Source: Bacillus sp. 165
GTDB taxonomy: Bacteria > Bacillota > Bacilli > Bacillales > Bacillaceae_G
Assembly: GCF_017742235.1 (NCBI RefSeq)
Contig: NZ_JAGHKQ010000002.1
Location: 1 to 64,000, forward strand
Reading direction: 5' to 3'
DNA length: 64,000 bases
Part shown: positions 31,162-38,704 of the stretch, in pieces
How positions within the stretch are numbered: position 1 is the first letter of the stretch
Layout of the letters: every line of letters starts with the position of its first letter
Notes under the pieces: generated by a model
What the model was told of the DNA's origin: nothing
Seen by the model: only the letters and a program-made list of their open reading frames with translations
Databases searched by the model: none
Made by a program: the position numbers and the translations under genes

Positions 31162-32040
31162 ATGATTGATTTTGGTACAATTGCAACTGCGATGGTAACC
31201 CCTTTTGACTATAAAGGGAATATCGATTTTGCAAAAACGACACAGCTTGTAGATTATTTAATTAATAACGGAACGACTTCTCTTGTGGTAGCAGGTACAA
31301 CAGGGGAATCTCCTACGTTAACAACAGAAGAAAAACTGGCGTTGTTCCGTCATGTCGTGTCTGTTGCGGCTGGAAGAGTACCGGTTATTGCAGGAACAGG
31401 AAGTAATAACACGCATGCTTCAATCGAATTAACAAAAAAAGCTCAAGAAGCCGGCGTAGATGCTGTCATGCTTGTAGCACCTTATTACAATAAACCGAAT
31501 CAAGAAGGGTTGTACCAGCATTTTAAAGCAATTGCTGAGAGTACGACGCTACCGGTCATGCTCTATAATGTACCTGGCCGCACTGTAGCAAATATATCAG
31601 TAGATACGGTAGTTCGTTTAGCTGAAATACCGAATGTAATCGCTGTTAAAGAAGCAAGTGGGGATTTAATGGCAATGACAGAAATTATCGAGAGAACGAG
31701 CGATGATTTTGTATTATACAGCGGCGATGATGGATTAACGCTTCCAGCATTAGCTATTGGAGCCAAAGGAGTTGTCTCCGTTGCCTCTCATGTATTTGGA
31801 AATCAAATGCAAGAGATGGTTGCTGCATTCCAAAATGGAGAGATGCAGAAAGCGCAAATGCTTCATCAGCAATTAGTACAGGTAACTAAAGCCGTTTTCA
31901 TGGCTCCTAGTCCAACTCCTGTAAAAACAGCATTACAGATGCTCGGGTTTGATGTTGGTTCAGTACGTTTGCCGTTAGTTCCACTAACGGAGACAGAGCG
32001 TCAAGAACTACAGCGAGCTCTTCAAATTGTTCAAAAATAA
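31162..32040 (+). CDS. dapA: 4-hydroxy-tetrahydrodipicolinate synthase
   Basis: DapA condenses pyruvate with aspartate semialdehyde. The protein has 292 residues and a TIM barrel. VVAGTTGESPTLT is the pyruvate/ASA signature, LYNVPGRTVANI carries the catalytic Tyr, and VIAVKEASGD has the Schiff-base Lys. ATG 31162 follows AAGGAGTGAAAAC; an earlier frame inside dapG has no ribosome site. Its stop codon lies within the A-rich flank of its former terminator, now split by a mobile element 20 nt downstream. The reading frame itself is untouched. Confidence 0.97.
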   Translation: MIDFGTIATAMVTPFDYKGNIDFAKTTQLVDYLINNGTTSLVVAGTTGESPTLTTEEKLALFRHVVSVAAGRVPVIAGTGSNNTHASIELTKKAQEAGVDAVMLVAPYYNKPNQEGLYQHFKAIAESTTLPVMLYNVPGRTVANISVDTVVRLAEIPNVIAVKEASGDLMAMTEIIERTSDDFVLYSGDDGLTLPALAIGAKGVVSVASHVFGNQMQEMVAAFQNGEMQKAQMLHQQLVQVTKAVFMAPSPTPVKTALQMLGFDVGSVRLPLVPLTETERQELQRALQIVQK

Positions 32041-32060
32041 AAGAGATGATGGGTTCCCCC
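32033..32060 (+). terminator. 5' half of the split dapA terminator
   Basis: A 17-nt arm (32033-32049, overlapping the dapA stop codon) plus loop and target duplication. Its partner arm is at 35566-35582. With 3.5 kb in between it can no longer work as an intrinsic terminator. Confidence 0.8.
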
Positions 32061-32087
32061 TAACGAGTTCGGTTATTGGGGAGAAAA
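32061..32087 (+). repeat. Left terminal inverted repeat
   Basis: It starts TAACGAGTTCGGTTATTGGG and ends GAGAAAA. It differs from the complement of 35530-35556 at three of 27 positions. The 9-mer ATTAGCAAT follows at 32093-32101 and also occurs at 35522-35530 next to the right repeat. Confidence 0.85.
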
Positions 32088-32107
32088 CATTAATTAGCAA
32101 TCTAATT

Positions 32108-32146
32108 GGGGACACAATTCACATAGGAATTGGTGTCCCCTTTTTT
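32108..32146 (+). terminator. Terminator just inside the left end of the element
   Basis: GGGGACACAATTC (32108-32120), loop ACATAG, GAATTGGTGTCCCC (32127-32140) with a single bulge, then T6. It stops transcripts entering from dapA and so replaces the terminator that the insertion broke. Confidence 0.8.
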
Positions 32147-32212
32147 GTTGTCATATCAATACTTTCCAGATTAAATACTCAAATTCACACATCAATTCGC
32201 AGATAAATTGGA

Positions 32213-32289
32213 AACACCACATAAATTTATGCGGTGTTGTTAAAACGAGTGCTAAAATGATTGCGAATTGGATATACTAATTGTATGAC
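32213..32289 (+). promoter_or_regulatory. Palindrome and promoter in front of the element's first gene
   Basis: A 26-nt near-perfect palindrome (32213-32238, arms AACACC/GGTGTT around ATAAATTTAT) lies upstream of TTGCGA (32261-32266), 17 nt, TATGAC (32284-32289). The palindrome could be an operator for the small RHH-like protein encoded next; this is inference. Confidence 0.4.
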
Positions 32290-32315
32290 CAATTTTAGAC
32301 AGGAGACTAATAAGG

Positions 32316-32567
32316 ATGAAGTTCATTAAACCCAAAAATCAAAATGCAGAAAAGGTAGATTGGCTCATATCGGAACGGGCAAGAAATATCGTAAAAAGCT
32401 ATGCAGAATACACAGAGCATAGCGAGAGTGAAGTCGTCAATTTATTTCTTCTCAACCTGTTGGATGATAAAGAATTCATCGCTTGGATTGAAAACAGGAG
32501 AAATAACAGAAGGATGGTTAAGCAGCTTGGAATTGAAGATTTAGTAGGTGACGAAAATATTGGCTAA
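32316..32567 (+). CDS. Small ribbon-helix-helix-like protein of the element
   Basis: An 83-residue hypothetical protein. AGGAG (32301-32305) precedes the ATG by 10 nt. The middle part, SERARNIVKSYAEYTEHSE followed by SEVVNLFLLNLLDD, looks like a helix-helix unit of CopG/RHH DNA-binding proteins, though the N-terminal strand is not clear. Its last 20 nt overlap the transposase gene in another frame, so the two are probably coupled, like a two-gene insertion sequence. It may regulate transposition or help bind the ends. I do not recognise a named family. Confidence 0.65.
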   Translation: MKFIKPKNQNAEKVDWLISERARNIVKSYAEYTEHSESEVVNLFLLNLLDDKEFIAWIENRRNNRRMVKQLGIEDLVGDENIG

Positions 32568-34503
32568 ATTAAAGCGATTGGCTACCAAAGAAGATTATAT
32601 AATTGAGGTTCTATCCCCTCTTTCAATGAGTGAAATTGGGGATAGAACGAAAGATTATGATGTATTAACACCGAAGCAGTTTGGAACAAAGTATAAAGAT
32701 TTACTGTTCACGCCTACTGAATTTACTTGGAATGGCAATACACATCAAATTCAATACAATCATTGTTCCAATCCATTTTGTAGGTATCACGGAATGCCTC
32801 AGACAAAATTTGCGACCAAAGGAAAGCCAACTCGCTATAAACTTTCAGGAGTATCTAACCATAAGTCTATCAAATGCAATCCAGACCCAACGAGAGTGAA
32901 TGGTGAAGAAGTATTAGGTTGTTACACTTCTACTCTTTCCAATTGGTCTGTCGCACAAGAAATACAACGATTGGTACAAATCAATTCTGTACAGGACAAA
33001 GAAGAAGAATATGAATTTCATAAAGAGGGCTGTATTGCAGAAGAAATTACACCATTTAATGAACCTGATGGCTTTTACAAACAAGGAAAAAGCCGATTAG
33101 GAATGCAACGCTTCCAGTGTAAAGTTTGTAAAAAGAAAACAGCTCTTACGCCTAGAAGAGATGACTCTATAACTTACAATCAAAAACGAAGCGATATTCA
33201 TCATCTTTTCGCTAAGTTGTTATTAAGTCGCACACCCGTTACGAGAACCTGTGAAATTTTAGAAATTGGCAGAGGAACGTACTATGATAAATTGGAGTTG
33301 CTTTATCGAAGGTGTTTAGAGTTCCTCGAACGACACGAAACCAAACCTCTTCAAAAATTAGAGTTTAAAGAAATGTGGCTTAATACTGATAAGATGACCT
33401 ACTATCTAAACAATGTTCGTCAAAAAGGGATGGGTGGCAGCCTTTACGATGATGTGGAAGAAAATCAATTTCCTACCCACATTTTGGTGTCGGCAGATGT
33501 GTTATCAAGATATGTTTTTCGCAGTGATGTTGCCTATGATTGGGATATTACACTCGGAGATATTGCTCTCGATACGGTATTGCAAAAAGAAGACCATCTG
33601 AATGAATTTGCAAAAAAGTATGCCAGGTATCCGAAGTATTCTCACTACCCGATGCCACCTTCGGCTAACGATACCCAAAGTAAAACAGAGTATTATAAAG
33701 AATTGGCTCAGGTGGAACGAAGAATGAAATACACAGATGGATTACACGTCGGTTCAACTTACACGACAATTGCACATCTATGGCTCATTAAACGGCTCGT
33801 AAAAGCCCCTGAGTGGCGTTTTGTGACCGATGAAGACAATTCTCTTATGACATCCATCAACCGAGTATTCTCAAAAGAAATACGGCTATCTGATGCCCAT
33901 CATTTCTTGTGTCAAACGGATAAAACGAAAACTAGAAAACAGGCTCGTGAGGAATTTATTCAAGCAAGAGTTGATTTAGTTAATTGGGGAACAATGCAAG
34001 GATTTGGAACAGGTTCTCTAAGAAAATTGGCATTTCTGCAATTACAAGAATTGTTTGAGCACCATCATTTCCACAAAGAAGTTTCCACATCATCAGGAAC
34101 GCACCTAGAATATGCCGATAACCCTATCTTGCATCCTCTTGCTACGATTGATAGAGGGTTGCGTTCTGTTGATTGCACGACAAACCTTTCTTCGTTGGAA
34201 CCGAAAGATGTGGCTGCTTTAATATTGAATATCAATGACAATGCAACCAATACCTTTATTCAACAAATTCGCAGAAGATTATCCATATTAGAAAGACCAT
34301 TAACCACTGCCCGTGGTGATGGAAAAAGTTATATCTATTCCAATTTCAATCCAAAGTATGCTCAAATGGCTATCACAATCCTGCGAACTTATTACAACTT
34401 TTGTTTTGCCAATAAATCGAACGGAACAATGGAAACACCTGCACAACGATTGGGTATTACAAATAAAAAGTTCGATTTAAAAGATATTATTTATCTGAGG
34501 TAG
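32548..34503 (+). CDS. Large zinc-ribbon/HTH/DDE-like transposase
   Basis: A 651-residue protein, taken as the transposase because it is the only large gene between the terminal repeats. Two cysteine clusters are visible: CSNPFCRYHG (73-82) with Cys110, and Cys162 with RFQCKVCKKKTA (189-200), the latter preceded by KQGKSRLGMQ as in InsA-type zinc fingers of IS1-like elements. An HTH-like stretch follows (215-260). Candidate acidic residues of an RNase H fold are Asp281 (LNTDKM), Asp317 (VSADVL) and Asp428/Asp430 (VTDED). GTG 32548 or TTG 32560 could start it, overlapping the small gene upstream. It is longer than common IS transposases and I cannot assign a family. Confidence 0.7.
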   Translation: MTKILAKLKRLATKEDYIIEVLSPLSMSEIGDRTKDYDVLTPKQFGTKYKDLLFTPTEFTWNGNTHQIQYNHCSNPFCRYHGMPQTKFATKGKPTRYKLSGVSNHKSIKCNPDPTRVNGEEVLGCYTSTLSNWSVAQEIQRLVQINSVQDKEEEYEFHKEGCIAEEITPFNEPDGFYKQGKSRLGMQRFQCKVCKKKTALTPRRDDSITYNQKRSDIHHLFAKLLLSRTPVTRTCEILEIGRGTYYDKLELLYRRCLEFLERHETKPLQKLEFKEMWLNTDKMTYYLNNVRQKGMGGSLYDDVEENQFPTHILVSADVLSRYVFRSDVAYDWDITLGDIALDTVLQKEDHLNEFAKKYARYPKYSHYPMPPSANDTQSKTEYYKELAQVERRMKYTDGLHVGSTYTTIAHLWLIKRLVKAPEWRFVTDEDNSLMTSINRVFSKEIRLSDAHHFLCQTDKTKTRKQAREEFIQARVDLVNWGTMQGFGTGSLRKLAFLQLQELFEHHHFHKEVSTSSGTHLEYADNPILHPLATIDRGLRSVDCTTNLSSLEPKDVAALILNINDNATNTFIQQIRRRLSILERPLTTARGDGKSYIYSNFNPKYAQMAITILRTYYNFCFANKSNGTMETPAQRLGITNKKFDLKDIIYLR

Positions 34504-34536
34504 TTCGCTTTAATACAAAGCGAACTTATTTTTTTA
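34502..34536 (+). terminator. Transposase-gene terminator
   Basis: AGTTCGCTTT (34502-34511), loop AATAC, AAAGCGAACT (34517-34526), then TATTTTTTT. It begins inside the transposase stop codon and separates it from the membrane-protein gene. Confidence 0.85.
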
Positions 34537-34615
34537 ATAAGGAATTGGAAAATTTATGTTAAAATTATATCACAATATGCAAGTGTACAAAAATTAGGAT
34601 AGAGGTGAAATTGAT

Positions 34616-35350
34616 ATGAAAAAAAGATTAGTATTCTTTTTAATAGGAACGATTTTATTTTTAACTTCTCTGCCATTAAGCACAGAAATGATAATGGAAC
34701 TCATTCATAATCAAAAAATGAATAAAGAGTATAAGATTACAAATGTAAGCAAAGGTGAACCCCCTACTAAATCTACATTTAATTTTAAAGACCATATTGT
34801 AGAGATTAAAGAAACAATAATAGATGAGGAAAGTTATATAGACCCATGGAGTAATAAAATTGGCATCGCAGATTTATCATTAAAATTAGATGGGAAGGAA
34901 ATAGATACATTAAAAGGTTATCCGATAAGGATAGATGAAAAAGGTTTGAATAGATACTATGGAGAAATTGCATATTTAATCTTAGAAGATAAAAAAAATG
35001 ATAAAACCCAATTCATTCTACTTTTGAAAAAAACAAGAGAATTAGAAAAAGAGATGCCAAACGGAGATATAGTCGGTGGGGTACCTTCAGAGAAATTGAA
35101 GTACACGCTATACACATTAGATGAAGATGGTAATTTCAAAAATAAATCTTTTAATTTTACCGAACGAGACGCTTTACAAACAGAACTACTGAATGCTGGT
35201 GTAGTTGTTCCTTATTCGATTGGATATTACACTGACGCTTGGGAAGGTTATCCTACAATATTCTTCCCCTTAATATTCCCATTTTTAACCTTGTTACTAG
35301 GATTAGTATTAATACTTGTCTTTTTTCCGATTAGAAAAGTAAAAAAATAA
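34616..35350 (+). CDS. Unknown two-TM membrane protein carried by the element
   Basis: A 244-residue protein I do not recognise. A hydrophobic segment lies at about 5-22 (LVFFLIGTILFLTSLPL) and another at about 215-236 (FFPLIFPFLTLLLGLVLILV), followed by a basic tail RKVKK. The polar part between (about 25-210) is probably extracellular. GAGGTGA precedes the ATG by 8 nt. It is AT-richer than the core genes and sits between the transposase terminator and the element's right end, so it looks like a passenger gene. No catalytic motif is visible; function unknown. Confidence 0.75.
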   Translation: MKKRLVFFLIGTILFLTSLPLSTEMIMELIHNQKMNKEYKITNVSKGEPPTKSTFNFKDHIVEIKETIIDEESYIDPWSNKIGIADLSLKLDGKEIDTLKGYPIRIDEKGLNRYYGEIAYLILEDKKNDKTQFILLLKKTRELEKEMPNGDIVGGVPSEKLKYTLYTLDEDGNFKNKSFNFTERDALQTELLNAGVVVPYSIGYYTDAWEGYPTIFFPLIFPFLTLLLGLVLILVFFPIRKVKK

Positions 35351-35425
35351 GAAATTACGAATTGGTGTAAAGTTCCTGGTTTAGTGGGTGTTTTAGGTAA
35401 ATTAGGTTAAAAATTATAACATCAA

Positions 35426-35455
35426 AAAACGCTCAGAATAAATCTGAGCGTTTTT
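35426..35455. terminator. Terminator near the right end of the element
   Basis: AAAACGCTCAGA (35426-35437), loop ATAAA, TCTGAGCGTTTT (35443-35454). A run before and T run after, so it may act on both strands. It shields the chromosome from element transcription. Confidence 0.85.
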
Positions 35456-35529
35456 ACTTGCCACTTATATTACTAATTTACTGTTGAAATATACGCTAAT
35501 TGACTTGTTATTTACTTAGTTATTAGCAA

Positions 35530-35556
35530 TTTTCTCCCCATCAACCGAACCCGTTA
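35530..35556 (-). repeat. Right terminal inverted repeat
   Basis: The complement begins TAACGGGTTCGGTTGATGGG and matches the left repeat at 24 of 27 positions. It is followed by the second copy of the GGTTCCCCC duplication (35557-35565) and the orphan 3' arm plus T run of the dapA terminator (35566-35583). Confidence 0.85.
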
Positions 35557-35665
35557 GGTTCCCCCTCATCTCTTTTATTTTTTTCGGTTAATCTAAGGTC
35601 AAAAAAGTACTAGAACTGAAGTAATCGTGTTTTATATGTATATGGAAATGCCTGCTAGATTAAAC

Positions 35666-35695
35666 TTGTATTCTAATTCTGCCATCAGTTATAAT
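35666..35695 (+). promoter_or_regulatory. Sigma-A promoter of rnjB
   Basis: TTGTAT (35666-35671), an 18-nt spacer and TATAAT (35690-35695). It lies outside the element, so rnjB keeps its own promoter. The start site would be about 50 nt before the gene. Confidence 0.6.
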
Positions 35696-35750
35696 AAATC
35701 TAAATGACTTGGTACGGGTTATTGTTAGGATATTTTCGGGAGGAACGAAA

Positions 35751-37421
35751 GTGATTATAAAAGAGACAGAAATTGTAAAAGTGTTTGCTCTTGGAGGAGT
35801 AGGGGAAATCGGTAAAAATATGTACGTGGTAGAAATAGATTCTGATATATTTGTTGTAGACGCGGGACTGATGTTTCCAGAAGAAGGAATGTTTGGCATC
35901 GACATAGTCATACCTGATACTACCTATTTGGAAGAAAACAAGGCACGTGTAAAAGGGATCTTCATTACTCACGGTCATGAAGATCATATTGGCGGTATTT
36001 CGTATATACTCAGAAAATTAAATGTTCCTGTTTATGGAACAAGATTAACATTAGGATTGATAGAAGATAAGCTCAGTCAAGCAGGTTTATTAGGTCGAGT
36101 TACTTTGAAGTTGGTAGATGCAAATTCAGTTGTTCAGTTCGAAAAAACAGCTGTGACCTTCTTTAAAACAACCCACAGCATACCTGATTCTGTCGGTGTT
36201 TGTTTTCATACTTCCCAAGGGGCTGTTGTGTATACAGGAGATTTTAAATTTGACCAAACTCCGGTTGATAAATATGGGGCAGATATAGGTAAAATTGCTA
36301 AAATTGGAAATGAAGGCGTGCTTTGTTTGTTGTCTGACAGCACAAACGCAGAACGTCCAGGATACACAGGTTCTGAAAAAACGGTGGGAGCAGAAATTTC
36401 AAAAGAATTCTATAAGGCAGAAGGAAGAATTATCATCGCTTCCTTTGCTTCCAACGTTCATCGTGTTCAACAAGTTATTGATGCGGCTTATGAGCATGGA
36501 AGAAAGCTAGCTGTTGTGGGCAGAAGTATGGTGAAAGTAGTAGACATAGCCAAGACTCTAGGATATTTACATATACCCGACGGATTGATGATTTCTGTAC
36601 AAGATATCGAGAACTATCCAGAGAAGAACGTAGTGATTTTAACAACAGGAAGCCAGGGAGAACCGATGGCGGCGCTATCGCGGATGGCAAAACATGCTCA
36701 TAAACAGGTGACCATTCAAAAAGGAGATACAGTTATCATTGCGGCAAGTCCAATTCCGGGAAATGAGACATCCGTATCCAAAATTATCGATCTTTTATTT
36801 AGAGCAGGTGCGAACGTAGTGTACTATGGAGAGAAGAAAATACATGTTTCTGGTCATGGCAGTCAAGAAGAATTAAAATTGATGCTGAACTTGATGAAAC
36901 CTAAATTTTTTATCCCTGTTCATGGTGAGTTTCGTATGCAAAAGGCGCATGCCCGCCTAGCTGAGGCTGTTGGAATAGAAAATGATAATATTTTTCTTGT
37001 AGAAAAGGGAGAGGTCATTGAATTTCAAGAAGGACAAGCGAAAATGGCAAAAAAAGTACAAGCTGGCAACGTATTAATTGATGGACTAGGAATTGGAGAT
37101 GTAGGTAATATTGTTCTTCGTGATAGAAAACTGTTATCACAAGACGGGATTTTGGTTGTCGTTGTGACTCTTAGTAAAGAGTCTAAAGCAATTGTATCGG
37201 GACCAGAGATTATATCTAGAGGTTTTGTATATGTCCGAGAGTCTGAACAGTTAATAGAAGATTCAGCTAAGATTGTCAAAGAAATTGTCAATCACTCTAT
37301 TAAGGAATACTCGATTGAATGGTCAACCTTAAAACAGCACATTCGCGAGCTTCTTGGCCAATATTTATTTGAAAAAACGAAACGCAGACCAATGATTTTA
37401 CCGATTATTATGGAAATATAA
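35751..37421 (+). CDS. rnjB: Ribonuclease J (RnjB position)
   Basis: RNase J is a metallo-beta-lactamase/beta-CASP nuclease acting in 5'-3' decay and RNA maturation. The product from GTG 35751 has 556 residues; GGGAGG precedes this start. HGHEDH (74-79) is the complete metal motif, with TTHSIPDSVG, LLSDSTNAERPG and VHGEFRM as further family blocks; the C-terminal domain ends KRRPMILPIIMEI. Position before tepA matches B. subtilis ymfA (RNase J2), but as I recall that protein has a degenerate metal motif, while this one is intact. The J1/J2 label is therefore by position. Confidence 0.93.
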   Translation: MIIKETEIVKVFALGGVGEIGKNMYVVEIDSDIFVVDAGLMFPEEGMFGIDIVIPDTTYLEENKARVKGIFITHGHEDHIGGISYILRKLNVPVYGTRLTLGLIEDKLSQAGLLGRVTLKLVDANSVVQFEKTAVTFFKTTHSIPDSVGVCFHTSQGAVVYTGDFKFDQTPVDKYGADIGKIAKIGNEGVLCLLSDSTNAERPGYTGSEKTVGAEISKEFYKAEGRIIIASFASNVHRVQQVIDAAYEHGRKLAVVGRSMVKVVDIAKTLGYLHIPDGLMISVQDIENYPEKNVVILTTGSQGEPMAALSRMAKHAHKQVTIQKGDTVIIAASPIPGNETSVSKIIDLLFRAGANVVYYGEKKIHVSGHGSQEELKLMLNLMKPKFFIPVHGEFRMQKAHARLAEAVGIENDNIFLVEKGEVIEFQEGQAKMAKKVQAGNVLIDGLGIGDVGNIVLRDRKLLSQDGILVVVVTLSKESKAIVSGPEIISRGFVYVRESEQLIEDSAKIVKEIVNHSIKEYSIEWSTLKQHIRELLGQYLFEKTKRRPMILPIIMEI

Positions 37422-37534
37422 GACGAAGCATCTTGTTGGACGTATACTTTCCCTTCGGCAATGTGAAGGAATAATGTATAATTGCTCTAGCTTCTATCAG
37501 AGGAGAAGGAAGAAAACACCTAACGATAGAAGGT

Positions 37535-37592
37535 GCTTTCAAAGTAGAAAAAAGCGCTCTTTATATAGGGCGCTTTTTTCTACTTTGAAAGC
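37535..37592. terminator. Long perfect inverted repeat between rnjB and tepA
   Basis: Arms 37535-37557 and 37570-37592 are perfectly complementary over 23 bp with a 12-nt loop. The core is AAAAAAGCGC/GCGCTTTTTT, so it is a bidirectional terminator with unusually long flanking arms. Confidence 0.85.
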
Positions 37593-37647
37593 ATGAAAAA
37601 TATAAGGTGACGAATACTAGTAGTATATTGGCGAAAGGAGTTTTTAA

Positions 37648-38394
37648 ATGAACCAATACATAACATCGAATGAAGAGACAGAACCAGAAAAGAAACCGGA
37701 ATCAAAAGAGGCAGGATTACTAGAGAAAATTCAGCAGTTGGGACAAACAAACGTTCCGCAAATGAGCGAGTCAAAAATTCACTGTTTAACAATAATAGGA
37801 CAAATCGAAGGACATGTACAATTACCCCCCCAAAATAAGACAACCAAATATGAACATATGCTTCCTCAATTGGTAGCAATAGAGCAAAATCCAAAAATTG
37901 AGGGGTTGTTACTCATATTAAATACAGTAGGAGGGGATGTTGAAGCAGGATTAGCCATTTCTGAGATGATTGCTTCTCTATCAAAACCAACAGTGTCGAT
38001 TGTATTGGGTGGGGGACACTCTATTGGTGTTCCTATTGCAGTTGCGACGGACTATTCGTTTATTGCGGAAACAGCTACTATGACTATCCATCCTATTCGA
38101 TTGACTGGGCTTGTCATCGGTGTGCCGCAAACATTTGAGTATTTAGATAAGATGCAGGAACGCGTAGTTCGTTTTGTAACTAAGCATTCTACAGTAGCAG
38201 AAGAGCAGTTTAAAGAGCTAATGTTTGCAAAAGGAAATCTAACACGAGATATCGGAACCAATGTTGTGGGAGAGGATGCTGTCAAATACGGGTTAATTAA
38301 TGAAGTGGGCGGCATCGGACAAGCGATAAAAAAATTGAATGAATTGATTGCTACGCAAGGTCAGACAAGTGAGGAAGGCGGAATATTGCAATGA
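37648..38394 (+). CDS. tepA: ClpP-like translocation-enhancing protein TepA
   Basis: TepA (YmfB) belongs to the ClpP/crotonase fold of serine peptidases and is reported to aid protein export or degrade signal peptides in B. subtilis. The product has 248 residues. A polar N-terminal stretch (about 1-40) precedes the domain with [18 protein letters not shown] and [15 protein letters not shown], where Ser is the candidate nucleophile, and [10 protein letters not shown] follows with the His. GAAAGGAG precedes ATG 37648. It overlaps ylzJ by 4 nt. Confidence 0.94.
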   Translation: MNQYITSNEETEPEKKPESKEAGLLEKIQQLGQTNVPQMSESKIHCLTIIGQIEGHVQLPPQNKTTKYEHMLPQLVAIEQNPKIEGLLLILNTVGGDVEAGLAISEMIASLSKPTVSIVLGGGHSIGVPIAVATDYSFIAETATMTIHPIRLTGLVIGVPQTFEYLDKMQERVVRFVTKHSTVAEEQFKELMFAKGNLTRDIGTNVVGEDAVKYGLINEVGGIGQAIKKLNELIATQGQTSEEGGILQ

Positions 38395-38600
38395 TTTTAT
38401 ATACCATCATGCCTGAACATTTAATATTTCCTACAGATGAGACGCAGTTTGACAAGAGAAGAATGGTCACCTATAATGGCGTTTCCATGATGGTGGAGCA
38501 GGGAGAATATAATCAATATGTTGTTGTACAAGTAATCAGCAGCGATCCGCAGCATTTTTTAGAGTATGAACCTGGACAAAAAGTCTGGTTAAATTATTGA
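38391..38600 (+). CDS. ylzJ: YlzJ-like small protein
   Basis: A 69-residue protein of the YlzJ family, function unknown. It begins [20 protein letters not shown] and contains [12 protein letters not shown], both conserved in the family. The ATG overlaps the tepA stop (ATGA), so it is translationally coupled to tepA. Confidence 0.9.
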   Translation: MILYTIMPEHLIFPTDETQFDKRRMVTYNGVSMMVEQGEYNQYVVVQVISSDPQHFLEYEPGQKVWLNY

Positions 38601-38651
38601 AAGCAAGTAGTAAATATGTGTTATCTTGTGCTATAATAGGAAAAAAACGTA

Positions 38652-38675
38652 AGCAGCCATATTGGGCTGCTTTCT
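38652..38675 (+). terminator. ylzJ stem-loop/terminator
   Basis: AGCAGCC (38652-38658), loop ATATTG, GGCTGCT (38665-38671), then TTCTTCC. A modest terminator between ylzJ and spoIIIE; it lies only 33 nt before the spoIIIE start. Confidence 0.6.
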
Positions 38676-38704
38676 TCCGTTTACATGGTATTCGAGGTGA
38701 AAAC

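Larger units (their letters stand above)
32061..35556 (+). mobile_element. 3.5-kb transposable element inserted in the dapA terminator loop
   Basis: The ends are inverted repeats of about 27 bp with three mismatches: left 32061-32087 beginning TAACGAGTTCGG, right 35530-35556, whose complement begins TAACGGGTTCGG; both reach GGGGAGAAAA. GGTTCCCCC flanks the element on both sides (32052-32060 and 35557-35565), a 9-bp target duplication. Removing the element and one repeat rebuilds a perfect intrinsic terminator: 17-nt arm 32033-32049, loop, arm 35566-35582. It holds a small RHH-like gene, a large transposase-like gene and a membrane-protein gene, all on +, with terminators near both ends. Family not identified. 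Confidence 0.88.

Noticed and set aside
32041..32140. Pre-existing ordinary dapA terminator at 32108-32146
   Set aside because: This hairpin lies inside the terminal repeats and so belongs to the element; the true dapA terminator is the split stem 32033-32049/35566-35582.
32061..35556. Tn7-like element with TnsD/TniQ target choice
   Set aside because: No TnsA/B/C-like genes, a 9-bp instead of 5-bp duplication, and the 651-residue protein lacks TniQ N-terminal features.
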